Source of the DNA: Myrica gale
Taxonomy: Eukaryota; Streptophyta; Magnoliopsida; Fagales; Myricaceae
NCBI GenBank assembly: GCA_963930655.1
Contig: OZ005602.1
Coordinates: forward strand, 26,115,840-26,179,839
Reading direction: 5' to 3'
Length of the DNA stretch: 64,000 bases
This document shows positions 47,886-60,700 of this stretch, one piece after another (positions within the stretch are counted from its first letter, which is position 1; each line of letters starts with the position of its first letter). The notes below the pieces were generated by a model. It did not search any database. It was not told where the DNA came from and saw only the letters and a list, made by a program, of their open reading frames with translations. The translations under genes and the position numbers were made by a program.

Positions 47886-49608
47886 ACTAAATCCGTGGCT
47901 ACGACAATGCCTATTTATTGCATGTCGACATTTATTCTTCCCACCGGGTGGTGTGCTGAGCTTGATAAAATCCTCAAGGATTTTTGGTGGGCTTCCCAAC
48001 TAAAAAGGCTCAAAATTATACCCCACGTGCATGGGATTCCATTTGTTTACCCAAGGATTTGGGTGGTTTAGGGATCCGAAAGATGTCTGAGGTTAACAAG
48101 GCCTTGGTCGCGAAGTTGGGGTGGAAGCTGGTGTCTAATCCGGATTGCTTGTGGGTTCGGCTTGTTGAGAAAAAATATAGAATGGTAGATCCTTTGCCGC
48201 TTATTACTTTGGTCGAAGTGGCTCTTGGATTTGGAGAGGGATTCTTCGAGTGTTGTTGTAGCTTTTGAGTGGGGTGTGTGTCGTACCTAAGAGGGGGGAA
48301 TCTATTGATACTCGGTCTTCCCATTGGCTTCCGACTATGCAGGATTTTGTTCCTGTGTGGCGTACTGATAGGACTAACCATGAGGAGGTTCGGATGGTAG
48401 TTGACCTGGTGAGTTCGGCTAGTGGGCAATGGAACATTGATCTCATTTATGAGATGTTTGATGATAGCTCGGCTGATGCAATTTTCAGAATGCCTGTTCC
48501 TAATTCTTCTAGGGAGGATCAGTGGGTTTGGGCATTAGAACCCACAGGCAAATTTTCCGTCAAGTCATTTTTGCAAAGGGAGCTTGAGAGGCGCGCACCT
48601 TCGGTGGAGCTTTTGGATTAGAAATCTTGGGGTATTATGTGGAAAGCAAAAATTCAAGATCGGCTCAAGATGATGCTATGGAAGGTTGTTGTGGGTGCTC
48701 TCAAGACCAGAGGAGCTTTGGGTAGGATTTTGCAGAGGGAAAAGGAAGACCAGTTATTGTGTCCGTTGTGCAAAGAGACCCCTGAGGATTCGCTCCATCT
48801 CTTGGTTCCGTGTCATGTGGCGACTAAAATATGGAGAGAATCTGAGTGGGTTATCAGTATGGATTTTATTCCGTTGTCTTCATCGGCGGAATTGATTTAT
48901 TATATTTTGAATGTGGAAGACATGTTGAATCTAAAGCCACATAGCATGAGGGCGTTTATCTTTAATGCTGCCCTGGTGTTCGATGTCATTTGGCAGGCCA
49001 GGAATCTGTTAGTCCACCAACAGATTCCTGTGATAGTGCAGGAGCTGATTTCGGAGGTTCGTAGGCGTTATTTGGAGAATTCTGGAGCTTGGTTGGAGGT
49101 GGAGAGAAATACAGGTAAGATTTGGACTCCTCGTGTTGGTTGGCTGAAAATTAATTCGGATGTTGCAATTCATCGTAATGGGTCATACATAGCTATCTCT
49201 GTTAGAGATTCTTGCAGTTCCCTCTGTATGAACCCGGTAGTTGGTGAGGCTTTCGCTTTGGTGGAAGCGGTCTCGATAGCTAGGAGGCTCGGTTGGGCAA
49301 AGTTCTTTTTGAGTGTGATTCCTTGCTGCTCTGCAAAGATGTGAACTCTGTGGAGCCGGTCTCTCTTTGGGCGGCTGCAGAGTTGGTGGGGCTTATTCGT
49401 CGTGGCTTGGAGGAGCGCAGCGAATGGAGGGCGGCTTGGGTCTCTAGGAGGTGTAATTTGCAGGCTCACTTGTTGGCTAAGTGGGCAGCTCGCTTTGGTT
49501 TTGTTGGTTATGTTCCGCTTACTGATATTCCCGAGCATATCCAGGTTTGTGATATGCATCGGTGACTTGCCTTGGTTTATGTTATTTTGTTTTTAGCAAA
49601 AAAAAAAG
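47886..49608 (+). mobile_element. 5'-truncated LINE with frameshifts
   Basis: The sequence reads the end of a plant L1-type reverse transcriptase protein: MPIYCMSTFILPTGWC, RAWDSICLPKDLGGLGIRKM, NKALVAKLGWKLVSNPDCLW. A zinc-binding domain follows (CPLCKETPEDSLHLLVPC), then an RNase H-like region (GWLKINSDVAIHRNGS, VLFECDSLLLCKD, LAKWAARFGFVGYV). It ends with a poly(A) run at 49598-49608. Frame breaks near 48000, 48265, 48620 and 49300 make it inactive. The polymerase core and first ORF are absent, as expected of 5'-truncated L1 copies. Confidence 0.9.
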
Positions 49609-50087
49609 AATGGAGAAAAAGTATGCATCTTTGGTAAACATTCTGCAGTGGTAGCGAAGATAAGTTTCGCAACCAGAAACCTTTCTGCACAAGGGTAGAT
49701 GAAAAGTTGGGTTAATATGGGCTTGAGATCTCATATAATTTCATGAATACAGTTTTTCAATCGTCCCAATCGCCAAACTGAAGTAGCAAAGCACCCCACT
49801 GAAAGATCTGCACCTGGATAACTCGCATGTCACGAAATGGTAATATGCTATTTGTGTAATTATTAACATTCCAACATGGTACCAAAATCACAAAGCATAT
49901 GAGTCAAACCATGCAGAGGCAGGCAAGATTTATAGGATTTCATTCTGAACAGGTATACAATGTACTCAATTACTAAATGGTCATGTATGAGGACTGTCGA
50001 GGAATCCTACTTTACAAGACAATAAAACAGAGTTTTGCCTAATGGCTTCCCAGGTTTCTTTATGCCACGTATGATGTAACAGAAATT
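49609..50087. other. 3' flank of the kelch gene
   Basis: Holds the 3' UTR of the minus-strand kelch gene near its right edge. Nothing else recognised. Confidence 0.45.
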
Positions 50088-53000
50088 TTACTCCGATAGG
50101 AGTTGTTTGTACTCTGTCAGCAGCACCGGGATATCATCCATACGCAACTGAAAATCATCAAAGATGTTATCAGTATGGGAAAATGAAGACAAAACTAGAA
50201 AAAAAGAATATGAAGAACAGAATGCATTAAAAGCACAAGGAAAGGCGAACATGGAGACTGACGGAGGTTAATTACTTCCAGCAACTTAATAGTTACCAGA
50301 CAACCACCCAAAATGAATGACACCGAAAACTGCGTCAGTGAGTACAGTTTAAGTGGCACCCATGTTTTCAGATGAAGCATGCGAATTGTGTATCAAAAAT
50401 TAAGAGATGCTCCTGGCATGAAGCATTCGCCAGCTAGATTGATACATAAATTGCAGATTGTAAGTCATAAAATGACCAATGTCCACAGAGTCATTTAGGT
50501 AAAACAGTGGAAGGCAACTATCAAAATGCTAAATGTAAGAATAGTGACTTCCGTAAAATGCCATCTGGATACAATTGCAATATGTTATCAAGCATGTCAT
50601 GGTCTTCGGAAGTATCTACCTATTAATAATTTCAACACCTGAACAATGGTCCGTTAGCCCCCACCCCACCCACCACAAAAAGAATCTCCCAGAAATTTTT
50701 TCTGTCCCAGACTTCTGTGCTACAAGACACATACACCCGTGGCAGAAAAGAAGGGAGAGGAGGAGGAGGGGTTGTGAACCAAAAAGCCCCCAATCCTTTT
50801 TTTTTTTCCGATGAAGAGATGGAAGCAAGTGTATCCATTAAAAGGTGTTGCACGCTTCACTAACAAAAAATCGCCAGGATTGCATACGTAAAAGGGGTCC
50901 CCAATTACGTACTTGGTACATCAAGATCAAGATCTGTTTTCGGGGATTGATTAATTGCCTTGGCCGTGCAATGCCCAAAATATTTGTACATGAAATTGAA
51001 GATGGTTCCTGGATTCTCATTCTCATTTGAGTAGTCCCGCAGCATGCAGTACTATCTGTCTCTCTCTATACATACGTGTATATTATACGCATATGTATGT
51101 ACATATGTACGTACGTACATACATATGCCTAGTATGCCTGCATGCATATACACAGCCTCCACACCAGTATTTGTCCCTGATTTTCGAGAACCTCTCTCTA
51201 ATCTCTCTCCTTCCGTGGCTCCAGACTTGCTGAGCCAAGCTCAAACCATGCAAATTGGGCTAGCTCATGGCATTTCTACTGGACACAATTGGAAATGGAT
51301 CTAAAGAGCTTTTCTACAAGCCCAAATGATGACTAATGGACCTGGGCATCTCATTATTAGGAAGCTTAGTCAATTCGAAGAAACAAATGTACTTTCAGGA
51401 TATCTCCAATAATCTCCGACTTAAGAGTAAACTGACCAGGTTTTCCATGTACATGGAATATGATACGCATTATATGGTTCTTCACTCTAAAGCAACGCAT
51501 ACTACCTATAAATTAAGGTTTTCAACATCTTGCTTCATGGAGAATGGAATATCAACTGTGCAGAACAAAATAAAATTAATAAATCTGAGATCCTACTCCC
51601 AGAATCACATCTTAACTCTCTACGTTCAGTGTATATGTGTGTTGTCTCATGCATTCCATTCTTCTTTATCCATCCAACAAAAGATACTTGAAAAGAGGAT
51701 TCTAATACCTAAGTGAGTGAAATATAATGTCGAATCAGCAAAAAAACTAGCTCAGAAGGAAGAGAAAAGAAAATGGGAAGAGAAAGACTTGGTGTAAATA
51801 GCCTTGCGTGGTTCATACCTGAGAAGGATTTTTTATATGGTAAAACCGATAAGCATCTTTTCCAAGAAAGCCAGACTCAATCGGATGCAGATCAGATCCA
51901 TTGTTGGCCCTGTCATCATTATGACAATTTAAGAGAAACTTAAAAATGATTATAGGCCAAGCTTAGAAGAAAAAAGATAAACCAAATACAGGTGTGAAGT
52001 GCTTAGTGCTCCAATTGTATGTGAAAACTACAAGCATACATCTAGAGGAACTTACAACAGTGGAGACCAATATTTCAGACATTGCACACTTCAATAGTTA
52101 AAACCGACAGGCATCCTGTTGTTGTTAATGTTAAGGATAAAGGTTCTAGGTTGGGATGGCCAAGCTAAATTCAGGAGCTAACAATATCAGATTCATATCA
52201 TTCTCACATAGATGCTTCCTGTTAAACGTTATCGCACTGAATTCATATCACGTTCTAACCTAATGTGCTTCCAGTTAATCACCCTCTTCTGAAATTCTTG
52301 AAACATCCTCCAGTTCAGTGAGTGGGTAATAAAATTGAATACAAACTAAACACTGCACAAGCTCTTGCCTTCTTGCACGAAACAAGGTTAATTCTAATTA
52401 ATTTAAGAATCAAGAGTATTTCTGAAGCTCTAAATTTTCAGTCATAGACTGTAGTTATGATTTTTTAGGTCATCTTGTGGATTTTATAACATATTTTTGA
52501 TCTTATTGGTGCTATTACTCATTTAGTTTGCACTTAGTAGTATCGTTAATGTCCAATCAGATTAGGAATCCATGTCTAATGAAGGGTAGGTTTAATTTTC
52601 TATATTAACCCTTTGAATTCAACAGAGAAGAATATGTTTCACTGAAAATTCAGAGCTATAAACGTCTCTCTAGGCTGTGTGATGCAACACTTCTACAAGG
52701 CTTGATGCTGAGAAAACCCATGATGCTTACAAGCGATACATAGGCTTATTTTCTTTCTTCTTCCTATTCCCCTTACCCATTTTCCTGCAATTTCGCGTCA
52801 AATTCCGCCCAAGTTAGATCTAACTTTGCGCCTACTATTACCCTAAAACCCGGCCCTAAATACTACAAATCACTCATCCATCAAATAGCTCCTAACAAAT
52901 CTACAATAATAATAGATCATTCTTGGGTGACTCTTCATAGCCCAAACGAGTTATATTTCCCTTTGCTTTGCCTTAAACGAAATCCCAGTCCTTACCCTAA

Positions 53001-56000
53001 TTCAAACCCTTAGTCCCCCCCTATTTTCCAGCACTTTACTCTACAAAACCCTAAGCAAACGACCTAGTTCCCTTCAAATTCCTGCTGCCAGAAAAAATCC
53101 TGCAACCAATAGTTATATTTCTGGCTTTAAAAATCCAATTTGAGCCATAATCCCTCACTTTTTCAAGTACTTTAGAACTTCAAACCCAGATTGTTTCCCA
53201 AAATTCGCTTCACGTAAACCTAGAAACGTCCTTGTGCTGCTTTCTTGTGTTGGGATTGGTGCCAAAGCTTTTTTCTTACATCATATTTGTTATCGTGGCC
53301 CTTTGTCCTACATCAGTTTGACATCAGAGCCCAGCACAGCTTTTATAGAAAAGAAGGGGGAAAAATACATAATGAAATCTACTAAAAGAAAGAAATGTTA
53401 TTATCTGAAATCCTTAAGGTCAATTACGAGCTAAAGTACCCACTATTGCAAAGCAGAAAATTTTGAACAGCAAAAATACAATTGTACCCCATGCACACTG
53501 AAAAAATTCTACAAGAGAATGCCCTCATCTTTTTCTCCTCAAGCCTAAAAGGCCCTTAAGGACTGGAATAACAGGACTTGAAAGGGAGACAGCAGGGATT
53601 TGGCATATCCTCGTCATCCTGAGAAAAGTTTGGGAAGATAAACAGACGCTTCTTTTTAGTTTTTTATTTTTGTTGAGTGAGATGTTTCCTTTTTAGCTTA
53701 AACAAACAGCCAAAAGACCAAGTTTAAGATCAAGAGAGTAATCAGGTTCGTCAAATCATACAATAGACTGACTAGCAAGAAACATAAACTGGTTTTGAAG
53801 GAGATGCTACAAAGTGCCTTTGCTTTCTGTTCAATAGACAGAGAGAAAATAAGATTGCAATAAGAATACCACAAGCCAACCCAGTTTGTTCAAACATATG
53901 ATAGACTGGGGTCACCATTACAATGACCAAATCCCACTACAGATACTGTCAGAATATTGCTTACACTCCTTTCTTTCCACAGCTTCAACACCTTCTTAAT
54001 GCTATAAACAATCCATTTCATTCTCATTCTGCTTTTAGTGACATGCTCGCAAAATTTTTTTCTGGGACATGCTAGTAATTATCTTCCAAATATTATTGGC
54101 AGTAGTCATGATCCCTCGGATGAGAGAGAGAATACAGAATCTATCAGATGTGTATCCCTCCCTTCCACCACATTTTCCATGATCAGATGTCCTATAGCTC
54201 AGATAGACAAGTTGTTCACAAGTGAGGTCCACCATGAAGGGTCAGGTGAAGTTACTCTAAGCTGTATTACCGCACCCCCACCCACAAGCCAAAAAAAAAA
54301 AGACAAGAGGCACGTTATTGAAGTAAAACTTTCAGCAAGCAGAGCTAGAACATAATCTATGATAGAGGGATGCAATAAACCAGAAATTATGCTAGTTACA
54401 ATTAGAGAAACAACTGCTACTGAGTGTCATGATCGAAGTGGATGTCAAGTAATGATGCAAAGCTTCAATCTTACAATTGACGATGGGCAACCAATCGTTG
54501 GCAGTCACGAAGCAAGGGCCCTAGCTCCTTAAGTGGTATAGACCTTGGTACAGCCTTCCTCCAGCGATCACGAAGTGCCTCAATTGCCTTTTTCCCACAA
54601 CAAAGACAGTTAAGAACAGCTAAGAAATTAGTGATGAAGTAAACCAAAGATGCTTCAATGTGTCAAACCTGTAAATTACTAGAAACTCCTTCTCCAACGA
54701 AGCTTGATGCTAGTTCAAGGAATTCTTTGTCTTCCAACTCATCTACAATTGGAAGCCCAGAACTCGAAAGTGAAACTGAAATTTCTAATCTTCTTTGTAA
54801 TTCTGAGACGGCAGATTGTTCCCTTTGGCTTCCCTTTCCAAGGTATAAAAGATCAATCACACGATTAAAAACCCGAAACTTAAATCAGTAGGCTATTGGA
54901 AAACCATCATACTGCAGTCCAGAGAAGATCGAAATTTGAAGGTTGATTACAAACTTCTTTTTTGGGAATGTCAACAAAGAGGTTTATAATTGCATAGTAC
55001 CAGGATATAAACGTTAACTAACAGTTTGCCTTTGGTTGATGTGGAAGTTCCATAATTGACAAAATCTATGGTTATGTTCGTGTTGAGTAAAATTGTAGGA
55101 TTTTAGAGAAGTTGTGAATTTTTATGTTGAATAGTGTTTTATTGGTGTTTGTGTAAAGTGGAGAGAGAAATGATTTGTTGTAATTGTTTAATAAAAAAGT
55201 ATTCGAGTTATGTGAAAGAGTATAGAGAGAGAAAATTTATGTTGAATAAAAAATTAAAAAATTATTGGAGATTGTGTAAAATGTATTGGTGTTTGTGTTT
55301 GAATTCTAAGTATGTTCGGTGGTAGATTTGTGAATATAGTTAGAATCCTGAAAAAAATATGAAAACGAACATTACTTATGTATGTCTTCAACCAAGCAAC
55401 CGACATTCCTCTATAATATAAGTTTAACCATATCATGAATTTGTGAAACACCACATTGTTCAAAAGGTAGTGATCATCGTATGAGGCCCATTCCCTTAAA
55501 TGATCTCTCTTCTGCACAACATAGGAACCGGTCATTTACATACATTGGCATCTGATGCATGCCTCTACTTTGTTGGGACTTTATAGTTTAAAAGTTCAAT
55601 GTGATCTTGGCAAAAGGTTCAGTGTCACTGAAACAAGTACGAGGTAAGGGTAGGCTTTGACCCCTTTGGTCATAAGCTCAATAGAACAAGCCAGACATTG
55701 TTAAAAGCAGCAGCACTTCTACCTCAAGCGCAGACTGGATTCTATTATTTACGATAGCCACATCCTTATCTTCAGGAAGATCTTTGGGTGGAGGTACACT
55801 GAATTGCTTTGCAATAGGGTCCTCTACAAAACAACCAGAGTAAGATGTTTACAACATGCCTCATTTACTTCTCTATTCTGAGTCGACACAGAATCTGCTG
55901 AAGGAGAGAGAAGTCAAACGTTTGTTCTTGAATATTTATAAAAAAGATTACAATCATCTCGCACCATACGGAAATCAATTTACATCCTAAGCCAATTTAT

Positions 56001-57651
56001 CCCCTCATCTAACATGCTTCTAACACCTTTCTCTTCATTTGATTAAAACAGCTTACAAGTTTTGTTCTAGATCTTTTCTCAACTGCAAGATGGGATGATT
56101 GGGGGCATAAATCACAAACTGCACAATGATAAAATTAATAACAATCCAACAGCTAAAACAACATCTTCTACAGCTAGTTCCACAGAATCTCATTTTTCAA
56201 GGTAAGTTGTAACATCTATAACCCTAGAAGTTCACCATTCTTACAAGAAGGAGGTTCCATCCTAGCTAGAGATCATTGGCCAAAACCCCTTCTGGCTAGC
56301 TTTTACTATAGAAAATGCACCTAACCACATCATAAAGGTTCATCTATACAGCAAGAAAAAAAGGAAAAAAAAATGTGAGGGTGCAAGCAATATCATGTAA
56401 TGCTTCACAGAAAAGACAGCAGATTACAGTGCCTTTTCTGAAAACCCTTACTTCAAGTCTATATAGTGCCACAAAAAAAAAGACAATTAAAATCCATAAA
56501 AATCAAACCTTCTATGACATATTTTGCAACTACCTCAAGAAAATCCCTTCCAAGTATAATGCAAATGCATGTAACCACGTCATAAAGTCTGATCTACACA
56601 AAATCGAATTAATGTTACCCGCACACCATCAAATTAACCTTTCAGAAATTCATCCCTTGTGGAACTCTGGAAAACAGAAGGTTACCAAGCAACAACCAAA
56701 TGAGTCATTGAGCAGAATATTTCAAAGCAAAAGCAGTACCATCTGGAACCAACCACCATAAGTCACCAAAGGTTGATTTGCCATCAAAACCACCAAATAA
56801 TAGATAACGCAAACCAATGCATGTCATAGAGTGGTATGCCCGAGCAGGAGGCGGTTCATTGCCAGTAGGTAAGCGCTTCCACTGTGCAGACACTAATTGG
56901 AAGAAAAAAAAGGTATGAAGTCTAAGAAAGCAAGCACATATGAAAGCTTAAATTCCACTGTGCGGGCACCCCTGCTGGCCATATTTTACAACCCAATGCT
57001 GTAATTGGGCCTTACAAATCTTTCTTCATTTCAAGTGACAAAAGTAAACATCAAGAGCATAACATGCATCTGACTCCATGCAAACTAACAACCAAATTTC
57101 ATTTTCAAATGCTAAAAGGACTGTAGAACATACCCCCAATCAATTGTTACAGAAAGGAGACAGTAACATAACATTTCTTCATAAAAGATATCAGTGAGTT
57201 TCACTTTAGGATGCATAGCTTACTTCTAAAATATGGTAGGAGAAATCCATGTCACAATACAAAGGCTCTTCCAGGCTCTTCCACATGACCATTTTTACCA
57301 GGACACAAGTCATTTGGAAAGCTCCCGCTTGGTACCTACTGATTTGCATAGCTACAAACCCCTCTCGACAACAGAGCAACGCTATCATTGATGGCCTTTA
57401 AACTAAACAACTTTGAATGACCTAATTTAACGAACTAAAAATTTAAAGGGAAATTTAAGTCAGCATCAGTTTCAACAAAGGATAACAATGACAATGATAA
57501 AGTTAAATCCTCCGTTCCCAGCACGGGAAAAAACAAAAGAATAAGAATAATTTTCATAGTTTCAACAAGAGAGTAGTTAGAAAAAAGTTGAGTCAGCAAC
57601 GAACTATTGACTTTAAAGTTATTTCTTTAAAATACTTATTATGCAATTACT

Positions 57652-57712
<61 letters not shown>

Positions 57713-60700
57713 GTGTGGGTATGTGGGATTGTCGATGCACATTATACAAATGTATATCTGTAGTGTGGGGCAAGGGTTGGGTTTGCTGAAGTTAGCACCA
57801 TCCTTATGTTTTTTTCGGTCACTGTTGTCTCTCTAGTGAAGATATTGTTGTAATTTGACAAGAGATAGAACATTGCCTTTGTTTACTGGCCTCCTCTCTC
57901 TAAAGCCCTGGATTCACCTTCAAAACAACTGAACGAGACCCCATCTAAGTAGCACATACAGTGGCAGAGCCAGAAACTCACCATGGGGAGGACCATATTG
58001 ATGTCATAAAAAAAATGTTTTCAAAATAAGAATAATTTGCCATATATTTTGTATTCATTTAATACTTTTAATATTTTTCCTTAAAAAATAGTTGTGAATA
58101 TAATAGAAAGTAGATAACAATACAATCGAATTTAAGAAAACTAAATAAAGAACTAAGAAAAGCTATACATTATAATTTCAAATAAAACTTTTTTTTTTGG
58201 CTAGTCTTATTTTACTAAAAAAAATTGTAATTTTCCGAAAATTCTATATTTTTTTATATTTTGGGCAACATTTAAAATTTTGTAACTAAATTCCAAATAC
58301 ATGTCATGTTCAGATTTTTGAAAACCATAAGTAAGCGTGGGTTGCTAATTCTTACAAATTTTGTAAGGCTAAAATTGCTATTTGAAAAGATGGGGCAAAA
58401 AAAGGTTAGTTTTTTCTTAAATTTTTGTTCAAGGGCATTAGGCAATGGTGAAGGGAGGATATTTTAGAAGTGTTGGTGGGAGGGGAGCAAAAGTTAATGT
58501 TCAGGAAGTTCATGTATGAAACCCTGGGGGAGGGGGAGGTTTTGAAAACTTTTGCCCCACTCCCCCCCTCTCTCTCCTTCCGCCACTGAGTGCACATCAT
58601 TCTTTCTTGCTTTCTTATGCTTTTGACTTTTGAGGTTCAGCCACCACATTTTTCATTTCAGGCATTGACTCTGAGGTTGCTCTAAAGATCGTTGTTTTTC
58701 TTCTTTCATCAAACTCGATACAAATACAGCATTAAAACATGGGGAAGGTGTGCTCTAAAAATCCTTTGTATTTTTTTTATTTTATATGAAGGTGGTAGGA
58801 ATTATATGTTTAGTCTAAAATATTGGGAAGGTGCTAAACCCAGCCTGACAATTGGAGGTTAGCAACCCCCTACACACACAAAGAGTGCATACAACTACCT
58901 ATCAATGCACATGGTGGTACACACAGCAGCTATAGGCATTTTGCACTGAGTTCCCAATCCTACAGTCAGTCCCAAACCCTTTATTGAGTATTCTCAAATG
59001 TGAACATCACATTTTGAAGCAAACTTCAATAAATGATTATCAACTAAACATCCTCATACAGGAATATGCGGATAAAATAAACCCTAAGGAATAGGTGGTT
59101 GACTATCATCATAATGACACATCCAGCAAACATCTGCCAGAAATCCAACAAGCAAACTAGAAAAGAACTCACCCCTATCCAGAATAATGCAGTCATTGTG
59201 ATAGACATCATAACGACTCAACCAACCACCAGTCCCATGCCCTCCAAACAATAACAGCTGGAAAGACACAAAAAATTAGAAGTCTGGTTTAAAGAACAGG
59301 AAGACAAGGGTTTCAGGATTGACATATAATAATAGGACTGTCAATGATACTAGTGACAACAGAACATGAAAAAAGTTCAACAACAGTGATAGAGAGGGTT
59401 CTGAAGATGTCATTACATAGTGTCCTCCAGAGGTAACTGTATGACCACATCGAGGAGAAGGAGCTTGACCTGGAAGCTTCAATTGGGTCCACCCAGGGGT
59501 TTCATTCTCTTCCTTCCACAACAAAGACAAGACATAAACTCAACTTAGTCAATCAAAGAACATCTGATAGAACTATGGAGACATGCAATTATACTTGTTT
59601 TCTTTAATGAGAAACTGACACGAAAACTGTGCACTGATTGAGAAATATGTACAAATAGTAACAGGAAATCAGCTGAGCAAAACAGATGGCTCTATACATG
59701 CATCTGTCCACTCAAATGCACAAATGCACTTCGAAGTAGTTAAAAGACAACAGAAACAACTTTAAATGATGCATCCATTTAACTACAGAGAACCCTTTTT
59801 TTGGGTGTCTTACCAACCGACCCAGCAGTGATCGATGACAGAATGGTACGAACAAATCAAAGTCATTGGATTTGGTAGTTCTATTAGTTTTACATATATT
59901 TGGTAGTTGACTTTGCGCGATAAGGCTTGTAAGCATTCCTTTCTAGATGCATTCTTCAAGAATTTTTTCCAACGGATATCTAAGGTATAGACATGTCTAC
60001 TGTGTCGTATGTAGCAGGTAGACCCATACACAATACCGGATTTGTGCCTTAGTTGTGGTAACTTTTCATAATACGTGATCCTATTTATAATACATGATCC
60101 TACAACTCTGGAGCTAAATTTACAAGGATGCCTTGGGAATGAGAATTCCAAATTCAAAAGGACACTTAGAGTCCTTTTTGATAGATCTAAACCAACTTGA
60201 GACAAATTCTAGTCAAAACAAACTTTATTCTTGTTCATGGAGGGAAAGAAGCAATATGTATCAACTAGAGTGCTCATTAAAATAAAAAGGTATCAAAGTA
60301 GAGAAACTAGCATGAAAAACTTCAAAGAATATCAAACACCAACTCTTTTACTGCCAAAAGTTTTATCACAAGATATATTATTTAGGTAAAGAATCAACTT
60401 CCTCTCATACAGATTTCAGAACAAGTCTTCACAAGAAATGAACTTGTCCAAATTTGTGAAGGAAAGAACAGTATAATCTGAACCTATACTTGAACCTGGA
60501 TCTTAGAATAATTTATCGAGAACAAAGGCATGCAACCATAGTGAAATGACTAATCTCACGAACAGGATATTTGCAAGCACAATGCAAGTAAACCTTTATG
60601 ACTCATTGAAATAGTAGTGAAATGATGAGACAAGGGCATACTTACATTTTCCATCCAAATCTAAAATAAGGCTCCGTTTTAGGCTTTGGGTGCCAAAATA

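Noticed and set aside
50616..50853. Overlapping frames on both strands
   Set aside because: They fall within the last intron of the kelch gene over purine-rich repeats and have no domain.
51061..51160. Palindromic GTAC/ATGTAC-rich stretch as a regulatory site
   Set aside because: It is a simple (GTAC/CATA)n microsatellite-like tract in an intron.
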